Assembly: GCF_000301055.1 (NCBI RefSeq)
Contig: NZ_JH932300.1
Coordinates: forward strand, 171,643-235,642
Reading direction: 5' to 3'
DNA from: Falseniella ignava CCUG 37419
GTDB lineage: Bacteria > Bacillota > Bacilli > Lactobacillales > Aerococcaceae
Length of the DNA: 64,000 bases
A model generated the notes under the pieces. That model saw only the letters and a program-made list of their open reading frames with translations. It was not told where the DNA came from and searched no databases. Made by a program: the position numbers and the translations under genes. Positions 38,031 to 45,966 of this stretch are shown here, in pieces (the first letter of the stretch is position 1; each line of letters opens with the position of its first letter).

Positions 38031-38196
38031 TCAAGAATCCTCCTTTAGTTGATCGAGTTCGTCACTTGACCCTGTCTGCTATCTGGAAAAATATTTTGTA
38101 AAAAGATGCAAAGGTGCCAAGTAGGGTACGCTATGCTAGCGCAAGAGATATTACATCATTTAGACATGAAAAAGGCACCTCCTTTGTTATTTTCCA
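38031..38196 (-). promoter_or_regulatory. Structured 5' leader of the DAACS gene, class unknown
   Basis: The predicted transcript starts near 38196. AGGTGCC (complement of 38174-38180) can pair with GGCACCT (complement of 38111-38117), closing a domain of about 70 bases that holds the hairpin CGCTA-GCA-TAGCG. A T-rich run follows the closing helix. A ribosome-site-like GGAGG lies in the 5' arm, followed by a tiny frame ATG-TCT-AAA-TGA. I do not recognise a T-box (no GGTGGAACC), S-box or lysine element. Could be a riboswitch, attenuator or leader-peptide control. Confidence 0.5.
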
Positions 38197-38202
38197 TTGT
38201 TA

Positions 38203-38231
38203 ATATTATCACAAATAAACGATTAATCCAA
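38203..38231 (-). promoter_or_regulatory. Promoter of the DAACS gene
   Basis: On the minus strand TTGGAT (38231-38226) and TAATAT (38208-38203) are 17 bases apart. Confidence 0.6.
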
Positions 38232-38248
38232 TCTTTTTACAAACAAAA

Positions 38249-38281
38249 ACTACCCGTTAAATCAATATTTAACGGGTAGTA
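38249..38281 (-). terminator. Terminator of the DUF1002 gene
   Basis: ACTACCCGTTAAAT and ATTTAACGGGTAGT are perfect arms around CAAT. On the minus strand TTTTTGTTTG follows. Confidence 0.9.
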
Positions 38282-38301
38282 CATAAGATTGTCATCAAAT
38301 G

Positions 38302-41130
38302 TTACTGAAGATAGATATTACGGAAACCTTCTTGCAGTGCAGCATTTTGTGTAGGTTCAAAGTGGATTTTTTGGTCTGGCATCCCTTGATTTTGTTGTGA
38401 GTGCAAAACAATCGGCTCGCCATTATAAATCGTCATCAAATAGAAGTGGGTCTGCATTGACGGACCGTTAATTTGATAATAGGATGCAACAATATTATAG
38501 GTGTCTTGAACCAGTGGGCCGTCCGGATTCCAAACGGATTGGACAGGCTGATCTGCTACCGCTAAAAAGTCATCCGTAATTTGTGCAGGGAATTCGACAC
38601 CATACATATTCGCTGGATTTTCTGGTGAGGCAGGAAGATATTCTTGGTTCATATCTTTTTGCCATTCTGTCATAAAAGTATTCAATTGCTCAGTTTTTTC
38701 ATTATTCCATGGTATTTGAGCAGAATCATTAGAATCATCATCAGTCGGAGGGGTGGCTTGATAGGTAGCTTCAAATTGTTGTCGCAAGTACTCGGTTTGA
38801 GTCGGTTCAAAATGGATTAACCCATCTTCTGCCCCTTGATTTTGTTGTGAATGCAATACTACGGGTTCCCCATTGTAGATTGCTAACAAGTAAAAATGAG
38901 GGAAATATTCTAAGTTCTCAGGTGGTGTTTGGCGATAGGCTGCGACGATATTATAGACGTCTGCTTTAAGGGGTTCATCAAAATTAGCCCAGCGCGCTGG
39001 AACTTGTTGATCACTCACTGCGAGTCGCTCAATTACCCCTGTAGGGAAATCTACACCATACATCGATTGTTGACTAGCAGGGGTTGCTTGGATATATTGC
39101 TCACCTGTTTCAACTTCGTAAGAACCGAAATAGCCTTTCATTTGTTCATCTTTAACAGCGTCCCACACAGGATCTTCTGTATTTGGATATTGTTCGATTT
39201 CACTTGGAGAAATCGGTTCAATGCTGGTCTCCTCATTTGGAGTCGTAGGTCGGTAGCCTACAACGTTTGTTGTAGTGAATCGATTGTTGGCGATATCTGT
39301 AAAGGCATTCGCTAATGCAATATTTTCAGTTGGGGTAAAGTGAACAAGTCCATCAGGAAGCCCTTGATTTTGTTGTGAGTGCAGTACTACTGATTGTCCG
39401 TTATAGATGGTCATTAAGTAGAAATGTCCCGCCATCTCTGGGCCGTTAACTTGGTAGTATGCAGCGACAATGTTGTATGTATCTGGTAATAATTCACCAT
39501 TTGGATTCCAAGTTGCGGCTACCTTTTGATCATTAACAGCCAATAACCCTTCCGTTAATTGTTCAGGGAAAGTAATACCATACATATTCGCAGGATTATT
39601 CGGTGTTGCCGCGATATATTCTTGTCCCATTTCAGCTTGCCAACGAATCATAAATTGTTCGAGGGCTTGTTGTTTTTCAGAAGTCCAGGCCAAATGTTTG
39701 AGAATGGAGTTTGAATGGAGGTCATCGTTATAATAAGGATGTCCCATCACATGAGCGTAATTATTCACCTCTGTAATTAAACCATCAGGTTGGACACTAA
39801 ATAATCCATAATTGGTCGTATCATCTTGGTTATCTTTTGTTTGGTAGACTAACTCGACTAAATACGAACCATCCTCTACAGGTTCAATCCAAGATTGAAT
39901 GAGATCATTATTTGAACCTACTACAGCTTTTTGCAAATAGTCAAAAGCTGTTTCTTCCGTGAATGAATCGAAACCTTCTTTAGAATCGAGTAAATCAAAA
40001 TGTTTTTCATGTAAAATCAAATAGCTAACTTTATCGATCGTATACATTGCTGTTACTTTTTCAGGTGATTGCGTGTCAGTATAGGCAGTAATAATTACTT
40101 GATGATCACGATAGGTGAATTCATACTTTCCAACCCCTTGAAGGGACAATGTAATCGTTTGGTCATGGTTATCAATTACTGACCATGCTTTACGATCATA
40201 TTGGTTAGGATCAATTTTTGCGTATTGATTGGTGTGATATAAGAAGACACCTTCGAATAAATCAATGGCTTGTTCAGCCGTCCACTTCGTAGATGAATTT
40301 GCATCAATTTGTTTTTCAGTACGAGCATTTTGAGCTGCTTCAGATTGAGCATATTCTCGTGCATACGTTGTTAATAATTGAATTACGGTTTGAGAGAGGG
40401 TAAGTTGATGTTCTTTAGCCCAGTTTTCAATGGTTTGTTGAATTAATTGATCCAAAGCCGCTTGACTGGTGTCATTTCCTTCACCTAAATATTGATGTAA
40501 GCTGGTTTTTAGTAAAGCTTGAATTTCGTTAATTTGACTTTCGGTTAATTCTTTAGTTTCTTTAACTTGAATGACCGTTTTAATTTCATTTTGCGCTGTT
40601 GTAACGTTTTGGGGATTCAATGCTTGTCCTGCAGCTTCATACATTTTATAAACACCTGCCAAAGCACCTTCACCGGTGACAGGGTAGAGTGAGGCGATTC
40701 GAATTAAGACATCTTCCGCCCCAGCTGTAATCGCAGCATTGGCATAGGTTTGGGAATTAACATTTAAAATAGTTTGAGGTGTAACAATTTGAACTTGAAC
40801 CCCATAACCAGGTTCCCTTGGTTCAATTACCGCACTCGAATAAACAGGTGTGATACGCGTTGATCCATCGTTTAGATAATGGTTAATGATCTCTCCATCA
40901 ATCAAATATTGATTTTTTTGCTCAATTGTTTGACCTGTTAATAACTGTAAGGTGCGTTTAATATCATTTTCAGATAAAGTTGCACCAAGAGAAGCGCTCG
41001 GTTGAATCGATTTAGCTTGAACTCGAGAAATTACACTTTCATGCTGAGTAGAGTTGACCAAATTGACCATTGGAGACATTGTGTTTGTGCCAGCCAGTAG
41101 AATCGCTGCTAATAAATAGGACTTACGCAT
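38302..41130 (-). CDS. Large secreted protein: DUF1002 domain plus three DUF4767-type repeats
   Basis: 942 residues from the ATG at 41130 (AGAAGTGATATTC upstream). A signal peptide spans about 1-37 (RKSYLLAAILLAGTNTMSP … SRVQA). Residues about 45-290 match the DUF1002 pattern I know from Bacillus YpuA: VIEPREPGYGVQVQIVTPQT and AITAGAEDVLIRIAS. About 300-490 is a further unassigned domain. Then come three copies of an approximately 135-residue module (about 510-645, 660-795, 807-942). Each opens with a Trp, has MYG-F-P, YNIVA-Y, FYL--IYNG and ends VVLHSQQNQG-type, as in DUF4767. No LPXTG, no membrane tail and no Cys lipobox, so it is probably released or held non-covalently. Function unknown. 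Confidence 0.82.
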   Translation of the reverse strand: MRKSYLLAAILLAGTNTMSPMVNLVNSTQHESVISRVQAKSIQPSASLGATLSENDIKRTLQLLTGQTIEQKNQYLIDGEIINHYLNDGSTRITPVYSSAVIEPREPGYGVQVQIVTPQTILNVNSQTYANAAITAGAEDVLIRIASLYPVTGEGALAGVYKMYEAAGQALNPQNVTTAQNEIKTVIQVKETKELTESQINEIQALLKTSLHQYLGEGNDTSQAALDQLIQQTIENWAKEHQLTLSQTVIQLLTTYAREYAQSEAAQNARTEKQIDANSSTKWTAEQAIDLFEGVFLYHTNQYAKIDPNQYDRKAWSVIDNHDQTITLSLQGVGKYEFTYRDHQVIITAYTDTQSPEKVTAMYTIDKVSYLILHEKHFDLLDSKEGFDSFTEETAFDYLQKAVVGSNNDLIQSWIEPVEDGSYLVELVYQTKDNQDDTTNYGLFSVQPDGLITEVNNYAHVMGHPYYNDDLHSNSILKHLAWTSEKQQALEQFMIRWQAEMGQEYIAATPNNPANMYGITFPEQLTEGLLAVNDQKVAATWNPNGELLPDTYNIVAAYYQVNGPEMAGHFYLMTIYNGQSVVLHSQQNQGLPDGLVHFTPTENIALANAFTDIANNRFTTTNVVGYRPTTPNEETSIEPISPSEIEQYPNTEDPVWDAVKDEQMKGYFGSYEVETGEQYIQATPASQQSMYGVDFPTGVIERLAVSDQQVPARWANFDEPLKADVYNIVAAYRQTPPENLEYFPHFYLLAIYNGEPVVLHSQQNQGAEDGLIHFEPTQTEYLRQQFEATYQATPPTDDDSNDSAQIPWNNEKTEQLNTFMTEWQKDMNQEYLPASPENPANMYGVEFPAQITDDFLAVADQPVQSVWNPDGPLVQDTYNIVASYYQINGPSMQTHFYLMTIYNGEPIVLHSQQNQGMPDQKIHFEPTQNAALQEGFRNIYLQ

Positions 41131-41265
41131 GAATATCACTTCTTTCTTTTTTATTGAGTTGCTATCTTTATTATAGAACAAAAAATGACTACAAAAGAGA
41201 AATAGACAAAAGTTTATAATTTTTTCAAGCGTTATTCATATAAAAGTCATATTTATCTATAAAAA

Positions 41266-41296
41266 AACTAACTTCGTCAAAATGAAGTTAGTCGTT
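41266..41296 (-). terminator. Terminator of yebC
   Basis: ACTAACTTC (41267-41275) and GAAGTTAGT (41284-41292) are perfect arms. On the minus strand seven T follow. The region to the DUF1002 gene start holds nothing else I can support. Confidence 0.9.
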
Positions 41297-41305
41297 TCAA
41301 CTTTA

Positions 41306-42019
41306 TTAGAGATCTACGTTGTGGTGTACTTTTTGAACATCTTCATCATCTTCAAGCAAATCGATGAGTTTTTCGAATTGCTCAAGTTCCGCACCTTCTA
41401 AAGTAATTTCTGTTTTCGGTAACATTTCTAGTTCAGAAACATCGAATTTTTCAATTCCATAAGCTTCAAGAGCGGTATAGATTTTTTGGAAATCCGTTGG
41501 ATTACCATAAACGACAACATTATCTTCTTGCTGCTCGACATCTCGGACATCGCAGTCTGCTTCTAATAAGACCATCATGATTTCCTCGGCATCCGCATGT
41601 TCAAATACAAATACAGCGGTGTTATCAAATAGATAGCTGACAGATCCACTTACGCCCATATTACCGCCGTTTTTACCATAGATGGCACGGACATTTCCGG
41701 CGGTTCGATTAACATTGGTTGTTAGCGCATCAACAATAATCATTGATCCGCCTGGACCAAAGCCTTCATAGCGAAGCTCTTGGAAGTTCTCATCGCCGGT
41801 TCCTTTTGCTTTATCAATCGCTCGATCAATAATATGTTTTGGAACATCGTATGATTTTGCACGATCAATTGCGAATTTTAATTTTTGGTTGAGGTCTGGG
41901 TCAGGCTCACCTGATTTAGCTGCGGCATAAATTTCAATACCGAATTTTGCGTACACTCTGGACGTGTCTTTATCTTTTTGGGCTTTCTTTTCTTTAATAT
42001 TCATCCATTTACGACCCAT
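41306..42019 (-). CDS. YebC/PmpR family protein (YeeN type)
   Basis: 237 residues. Family members act in translation of proline-rich stretches and were long annotated as transcriptional regulators. It opens [20 protein letters not shown] and contains [19 protein letters not shown] and [15 protein letters not shown]. The K-rich N-terminus with TSRVYAKFG marks the YeeN subtype common in Lactobacillales. Single-gene unit with its own terminator. Confidence 0.9.
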   Translation of the reverse strand: MGRKWMNIKEKKAQKDKDTSRVYAKFGIEIYAAAKSGEPDPDLNQKLKFAIDRAKSYDVPKHIIDRAIDKAKGTGDENFQELRYEGFGPGGSMIIVDALTTNVNRTAGNVRAIYGKNGGNMGVSGSVSYLFDNTAVFVFEHADAEEIMMVLLEADCDVRDVEQQEDNVVVYGNPTDFQKIYTALEAYGIEKFDVSELEMLPKTEITLEGAELEQFEKLIDLLEDDEDVQKVHHNVDL

Positions 42020-42106
42020 ATCATCACACTTCTTTCATTAATTTGCATAAATCTATTATAGCAAATTTTTTGGATTGAACAATCTTATCTTTGTTCATCC
42101 GTTAAG

Positions 42107-42140
42107 ACCAAAAAAGAGCTGTGTTTTAAACACAACTCTT
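42107..42140 (-). terminator. Terminator of guaC
   Basis: On the minus strand AAGAGTTGTGTTT and AAACACAGCTCTT pair with one mismatch, followed by TTTTGG. Confidence 0.85.
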
Positions 42141-42156
42141 GATAAGTATTCTGTAA

Positions 42157-43131
42157 TTAACGGTCACCATTGTAGACGGTGTTACGCACTAAAACGTAAT
42201 TGACGTGGCGTAGTGAATTAATATCTTTTCCACCCGCATATGAAATAGCAGATTGTAAGTCTTGTTGCATTTCAATTAATGTATCTTCGAGTTTTCCTCG
42301 AGTCGGGATGAGTTCAATTTTACCTTCGACGTTTTTGCGTTCACCTTTTTGGTACTCAGAAGCGCTACCGAAGTACTCTTTGTAAATAACCCCATCAACT
42401 TCACGAGATTTTCCAGGGCTTTCTTCATGCGCTGCAAAGAGTGATCCAATCATAACCATGGATGCGCCGAAACGATATGCTTTGGCAATATCTCCGTTAT
42501 GACGAATTCCACCATCTGCGATAATCGGTTTTGTAGCAGCTTTTGCACAAAGACGAATCGCAGCAAGTTGCCAACCACCTGTACCAAAACCAGTTTTTAA
42601 TTTCGTAATACAAACACGCCCAGGTCCGACACCAACTTTTGTTGCATCTGCTCCCGCATTTTCCAATTCACGAACTGCTTCAGGTGTCGCCACATTTCCT
42701 GCAATGAGGAACGCAGAAGGGAGATGTTTTTTAATATGGCGAATCATTCGAATAACGTTGTCAGAGTGACCGTGTGCGACGTCAATCGTAACGTATTCAG
42801 GAATGACACCGTCGCGTGCAAGTTCTTCTACGAATGCATATTCAGGTTCTTTAATTCCGATACTGATTGATGCGTAGAGTCCTTTGTTATGCATTTTTTC
42901 AATAAATGGACGGCGAGATGCTTCATCAAAACGATGCATAATATAGAAATAATCATGTTCAGCAAACCACTGAGCAAGTTCCTCGTTCATTACGGTTTGC
43001 ATATTTGCTGGAACAACTGGAATTTTGAATGTACGCGGGCCAAATTGAACCTCAGTGTTACATTCTGAACGGCTTTTAACAATACATTTATTAGGAATCA
43101 ACTGAACATCTTCAAAATCAAAAACTTCCAT
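42157..43131 (-). CDS. guaC: GMP reductase
   Basis: 324 residues. Converts GMP to IMP with NADPH in purine salvage. The TIM-barrel has [21 protein letters not shown], the substrate-thioimidate cysteine loop [11 protein letters not shown] and [17 protein letters not shown] domains are absent, and the short length separates it from IMP dehydrogenase. AAAGGAGA precedes the ATG. It may share a transcript with the ABC-F gene upstream (26 bases apart). Confidence 0.94.
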   Translation of the reverse strand: MEVFDFEDVQLIPNKCIVKSRSECNTEVQFGPRTFKIPVVPANMQTVMNEELAQWFAEHDYFYIMHRFDEASRRPFIEKMHNKGLYASISIGIKEPEYAFVEELARDGVIPEYVTIDVAHGHSDNVIRMIRHIKKHLPSAFLIAGNVATPEAVRELENAGADATKVGVGPGRVCITKLKTGFGTGGWQLAAIRLCAKAATKPIIADGGIRHNGDIAKAYRFGASMVMIGSLFAAHEESPGKSREVDGVIYKEYFGSASEYQKGERKNVEGKIELIPTRGKLEDTLIEMQQDLQSAISYAGGKDINSLRHVNYVLVRNTVYNGDR

Positions 43132-43157
43132 GATAGATTCTCCTTTAAATTAAATTA

Positions 43158-44789
43158 TTATTTTGTTTCATACAATTTTGCAATACGTTGTTGAGCATCT
43201 TGATTATTAACATATTCACCGTAAGTGGTATTGATCAGATCGTAAGCACCATTCGGTGTTAATTCAATCACTCGATTACATGTAGTGTCTAAGACTTCAT
43301 AGTCGTGAGAAGCCATTAAAATAGCTCCCTTAAACTTGATTAAGCCATCGTTAAGTGCGGTAATAGACTCCAAGTCGAGGTGATTTGTCGGTTGGTCTAA
43401 TATAAGAACATTGGCTTTCGAAAGCATCATCTTAGACAATAGACAGCGAACTTTTTCACCCCCTGAAAGAACGTTCACAGGCTTCAATACATCATCGCCA
43501 CGGAACAGCATTCTACCTAAAAAGTTACGTAAGAATGTGTTATCTTGTTCTTCTTTTTCAGCATATTGACGTAACCAATCGACAATCGTCATTTCGTTAT
43601 GATCGAATTCATCCGAAGAGTTACGGGGTAGGTAGGTTTGAGTCGTTGTAACGCCCCATTCGTAGATTCCACTATCCGGTTCGAGGCGCCCAGTAATCAT
43701 TTCAAAGAAAGTGGTGACGGCTAGGTCGTTACGGCTAACAAAAGCAACTTTGTCATCACGATTTAAGGTGAAGGTGATGTTATTGAGTAACACTTCACCA
43801 TCAACCGTTTTGGATAAGCCTTCGACTCGTAGTAGGTCATTACCAATCTCCCGAGCAGGTGAAAATCCGACATAAGGGTAACGTCGAGAGGAAGGTTGGA
43901 TATCATCTAAGGTGATTTTATCAAGCATTTTCTTACGAGAAGTAGCTTGTCTAGATTTCGAAGCGTTGGCTGAGAATCGTGCGATAAAAGCTTGTAGTTC
44001 TTTAATTTGCTCTTCTTTTTTAGCGTTTTGATCTGCTTGTAATTTGGCAGCCAATTGACTCGATTGTAACCAAAAATCATAGTTGCCGACGTAAAGTTTG
44101 ATTTTCCCAAAGTCCACGTCTGCCATGTGAGTGCAAACTTGATTTAAGAAATGGCGGTCGTGAGAGACGACAATGACAGTGTTCGGGAAATCCATAATAA
44201 AATTACTTAACCACTCAATCGCTTGCGCATCGAGTCCGTTTGTCGGCTCGTCGAGTAGTAAGTTATCAGGACGCCCGAAGAGCGCTTGTGCTAATAAAAC
44301 TTTAATTTTATCGGCTTCAACTAACTCTCGCATATATAAATAATGCATATCGGTAGTAATGCCGAGACCTTGAAGTAGGTCGCTCGCTTCAGCTTCTGCT
44401 TCCCAGCCACCCATTTCAGCGAATTTAGCTTCAAGCTCTCCAGCTCGGATTCCATCTTCATCGGAAAAATCTTCTTTTAAATAAATTTGGTCTTTTTCTT
44501 TTTTAACATTGTAAAGCTCTTGGTGTCCCATCATCACGGTCTCGAGGACTTGATAATCTTCAAAACCATAATGGTCTTGATTTAATACCGCAAGCCGTTC
44601 GTTAGGATCCATCGTAACGTTTCCTGTTGTAGGTGAGATTTCACCGGATAAAATTTTAAGGAAAGTAGACTTTCCAGCTCCATTTGCACCAATAACGCCA
44701 TAGCAGTTGCCCGGTGTAAAAGTGATATTTACGTCATCAAATAATTTTCGGTCAGGAAAATGAAGACTGACGTTCGATACATTAAGCAT
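43158..44789 (-). CDS. ABC-F family ATPase (YkpA/YbiT type)
   Basis: 543 residues: two ATPase domains in one chain joined by a coiled linker (about 235-300, rich in K, Q and A), no membrane part. ABC-F proteins act on the ribosome. Walker A of domain 1 is GANGAGKSTFL and Walker B LLLDEPTNGLD. Domain 2 has LSGGEKVRCLLSK and LILDQPTNHLD. Odd points: domain 1's signature reads RELVEADKIKVLLAQ, without the SGG core, and domain 2 replaces the Walker A region with FVSRNDLAVTTFFEM. Related YkpA proteins also vary there. AGAGGAGG precedes the ATG. Confidence 0.88.
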   Translation of the reverse strand: MLNVSNVSLHFPDRKLFDDVNITFTPGNCYGVIGANGAGKSTFLKILSGEISPTTGNVTMDPNERLAVLNQDHYGFEDYQVLETVMMGHQELYNVKKEKDQIYLKEDFSDEDGIRAGELEAKFAEMGGWEAEAEASDLLQGLGITTDMHYLYMRELVEADKIKVLLAQALFGRPDNLLLDEPTNGLDAQAIEWLSNFIMDFPNTVIVVSHDRHFLNQVCTHMADVDFGKIKLYVGNYDFWLQSSQLAAKLQADQNAKKEEQIKELQAFIARFSANASKSRQATSRKKMLDKITLDDIQPSSRRYPYVGFSPAREIGNDLLRVEGLSKTVDGEVLLNNITFTLNRDDKVAFVSRNDLAVTTFFEMITGRLEPDSGIYEWGVTTTQTYLPRNSSDEFDHNEMTIVDWLRQYAEKEEQDNTFLRNFLGRMLFRGDDVLKPVNVLSGGEKVRCLLSKMMLSKANVLILDQPTNHLDLESITALNDGLIKFKGAILMASHDYEVLDTTCNRVIELTPNGAYDLINTTYGEYVNNQDAQQRIAKLYETK

Positions 44790-44861
44790 TTATGAGCCTC
44801 CTCTAATATCATTGGGTCCTAAGAACACCATTGATAATATTAGCACATTCTTCTTGTGAAA

Positions 44862-44888
44862 GAAAGTTACAGTCTGGTAACTTTGGAG
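44862..44888 (-). terminator. Terminator of the deoxyribosyltransferase gene
   Basis: AAAGTTAC (44863-44870) and GTAACTTT (44877-44884) pair around six bases. On the minus strand CTTTC follows. Weak T run, so moderate confidence. An extended -10 (TGCTAATAT on the minus strand near 44840) may start the ABC-F transcript. Confidence 0.55.
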
Positions 44889-44909
44889 AAATGTTAAAAT
44901 AATATGAGA

Positions 44910-45389
44910 TTATAAATATTTTTCGATAGACTCGATGAGATCTGCCGAGCTACCGACGATTTCACCTCTTAATTTAACTAACCCAACCGTATACAAATTG
45001 ATATAACTAAATTGAGATTCTGCAATGGTATGGAGCGCTTCGATTTTTTCTGGATTATCAGCTCCAGCTTGGCGCGTATCGGAATACAATCCGATAATTG
45101 GAATACCAGCTTGATATGCGACACCGATTTCAGAAGCGACACCTGGGTCAACGACTAAGCCGTCTAATACTGCGATCAACAACCGACTCGTTAATACCGC
45201 ATCGGTATCCACCTGGGCAATTAACTTAGAGTCTGCATAGTTAGACTTATCATTTATTTCACTTTGTTCTTGTGGTAAAAATAAATTGATTTCTGGATAG
45301 CGTTCTCGAATTCTTTGGGCTAATTGTGCATTGAATTGAAGTTCCATTTCGTTGAAGAGAGGACTCGCAAAATAAACATTTTTTGACAT
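44910..45389 (-). CDS. Nucleoside 2-deoxyribosyltransferase family protein
   Basis: 159 residues. The family exchanges bases between 2'-deoxynucleosides through a covalent glutamate. Visible motifs are VYFASPLFNEME at the N-terminus, QVDTDAVLTSRLLIAVLDG and VDPGVASEIGVAYQAG with the likely catalytic Glu, and GLYSDTR. AAAGGAGC precedes the ATG. Stands alone. Distant DNA-modification relatives share the fold, so the substrate is not certain. Confidence 0.87.
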   Translation of the reverse strand: MSKNVYFASPLFNEMELQFNAQLAQRIRERYPEINLFLPQEQSEINDKSNYADSKLIAQVDTDAVLTSRLLIAVLDGLVVDPGVASEIGVAYQAGIPIIGLYSDTRQAGADNPEKIEALHTIAESQFSYINLYTVGLVKLRGEIVGSSADLIESIEKYL

Positions 45390-45527
45390 GAAAGCAGCTC
45401 CTTTCTGTTGTTAATTTTATTATAATTGAGTCTATCGATTAATAAAAGCACCTTGATAAAATCATTCGTCGTGGTTATTCTTATAGAAAGGAATCAACTA
45501 AAATATGTGGTAAGAAATGAGGGCACG

Positions 45528-45902
45528 ATGAAAGCGAAAAAGAAACGACGATTATTATTATTGATTGCTATTTTAGCGATTCTAGCTTATCAATATCCCG
45601 TTCAAAAGTTTCTAGCATCCAAGAAATTTGAGGCATATCTTACTGCTCAAGGTGTTTCGCGTGAGCAGATTGAAAGTGAGGAAATGATTAAAGATTGGAA
45701 GCAGGGAGGCTACCTTGTTATCGTCATTTTTCAAGATGATCCGAATTATAAATATTATTACCACTATGGCTTGTGGACCCATCACAGGGGAGAAAACTTG
45801 AAATTTCATCAAATGAGCCTAGAGATTATTGATATCCAAAAATCAATGGTATTGGATGAACCTTACGAGGGTAAATGCAAATACCCCCCAATATCGGAAT
45901 AA
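45528..45902 (+). CDS. Small membrane-anchored protein, DUF3139-like
   Basis: 124 residues from the ATG at 45528 (GAGGG four bases upstream). N-terminal K/R-rich stretch KAKKKRR, then one hydrophobic segment LLLLIAILAILAYQYPV, then an outside domain with YLTAQGVSREQIESEEMIKDWK and YKYYYHYGLWTHH. The order resembles DUF3139 proteins of Gram-positive bacteria. The frame is open from 45426, but the earlier part lacks a binding site. Function unknown. Confidence 0.6.
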   Translation: MKAKKKRRLLLLIAILAILAYQYPVQKFLASKKFEAYLTAQGVSREQIESEEMIKDWKQGGYLVIVIFQDDPNYKYYYHYGLWTHHRGENLKFHQMSLEIIDIQKSMVLDEPYEGKCKYPPISE

Positions 45903-45910
45903 ACACCATA

Positions 45911-45946
45911 AAAAGCGACGAAGTTTTAATTTGCATCGTCGCTTTG
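45911..45946. terminator. Bidirectional terminator between DUF3139 gene and copA
   Basis: AAAGCGACGA (45912-45921) and TCGTCGCTTT (45936-45945) are perfect arms around 14 bases. The minus strand continues with TTTATGG, useful for copA, and the plus strand with GAGC. Confidence 0.75.
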
Positions 45947-45966
45947 AGCTTGAGAGCTATTTATTT

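Noticed and set aside
38110-38180. Leader considered as T-box, S-box or lysine riboswitch
   Set aside because: The T-box GGTGGAACC-type motif, the S-box core and the lysine riboswitch consensus are not found.
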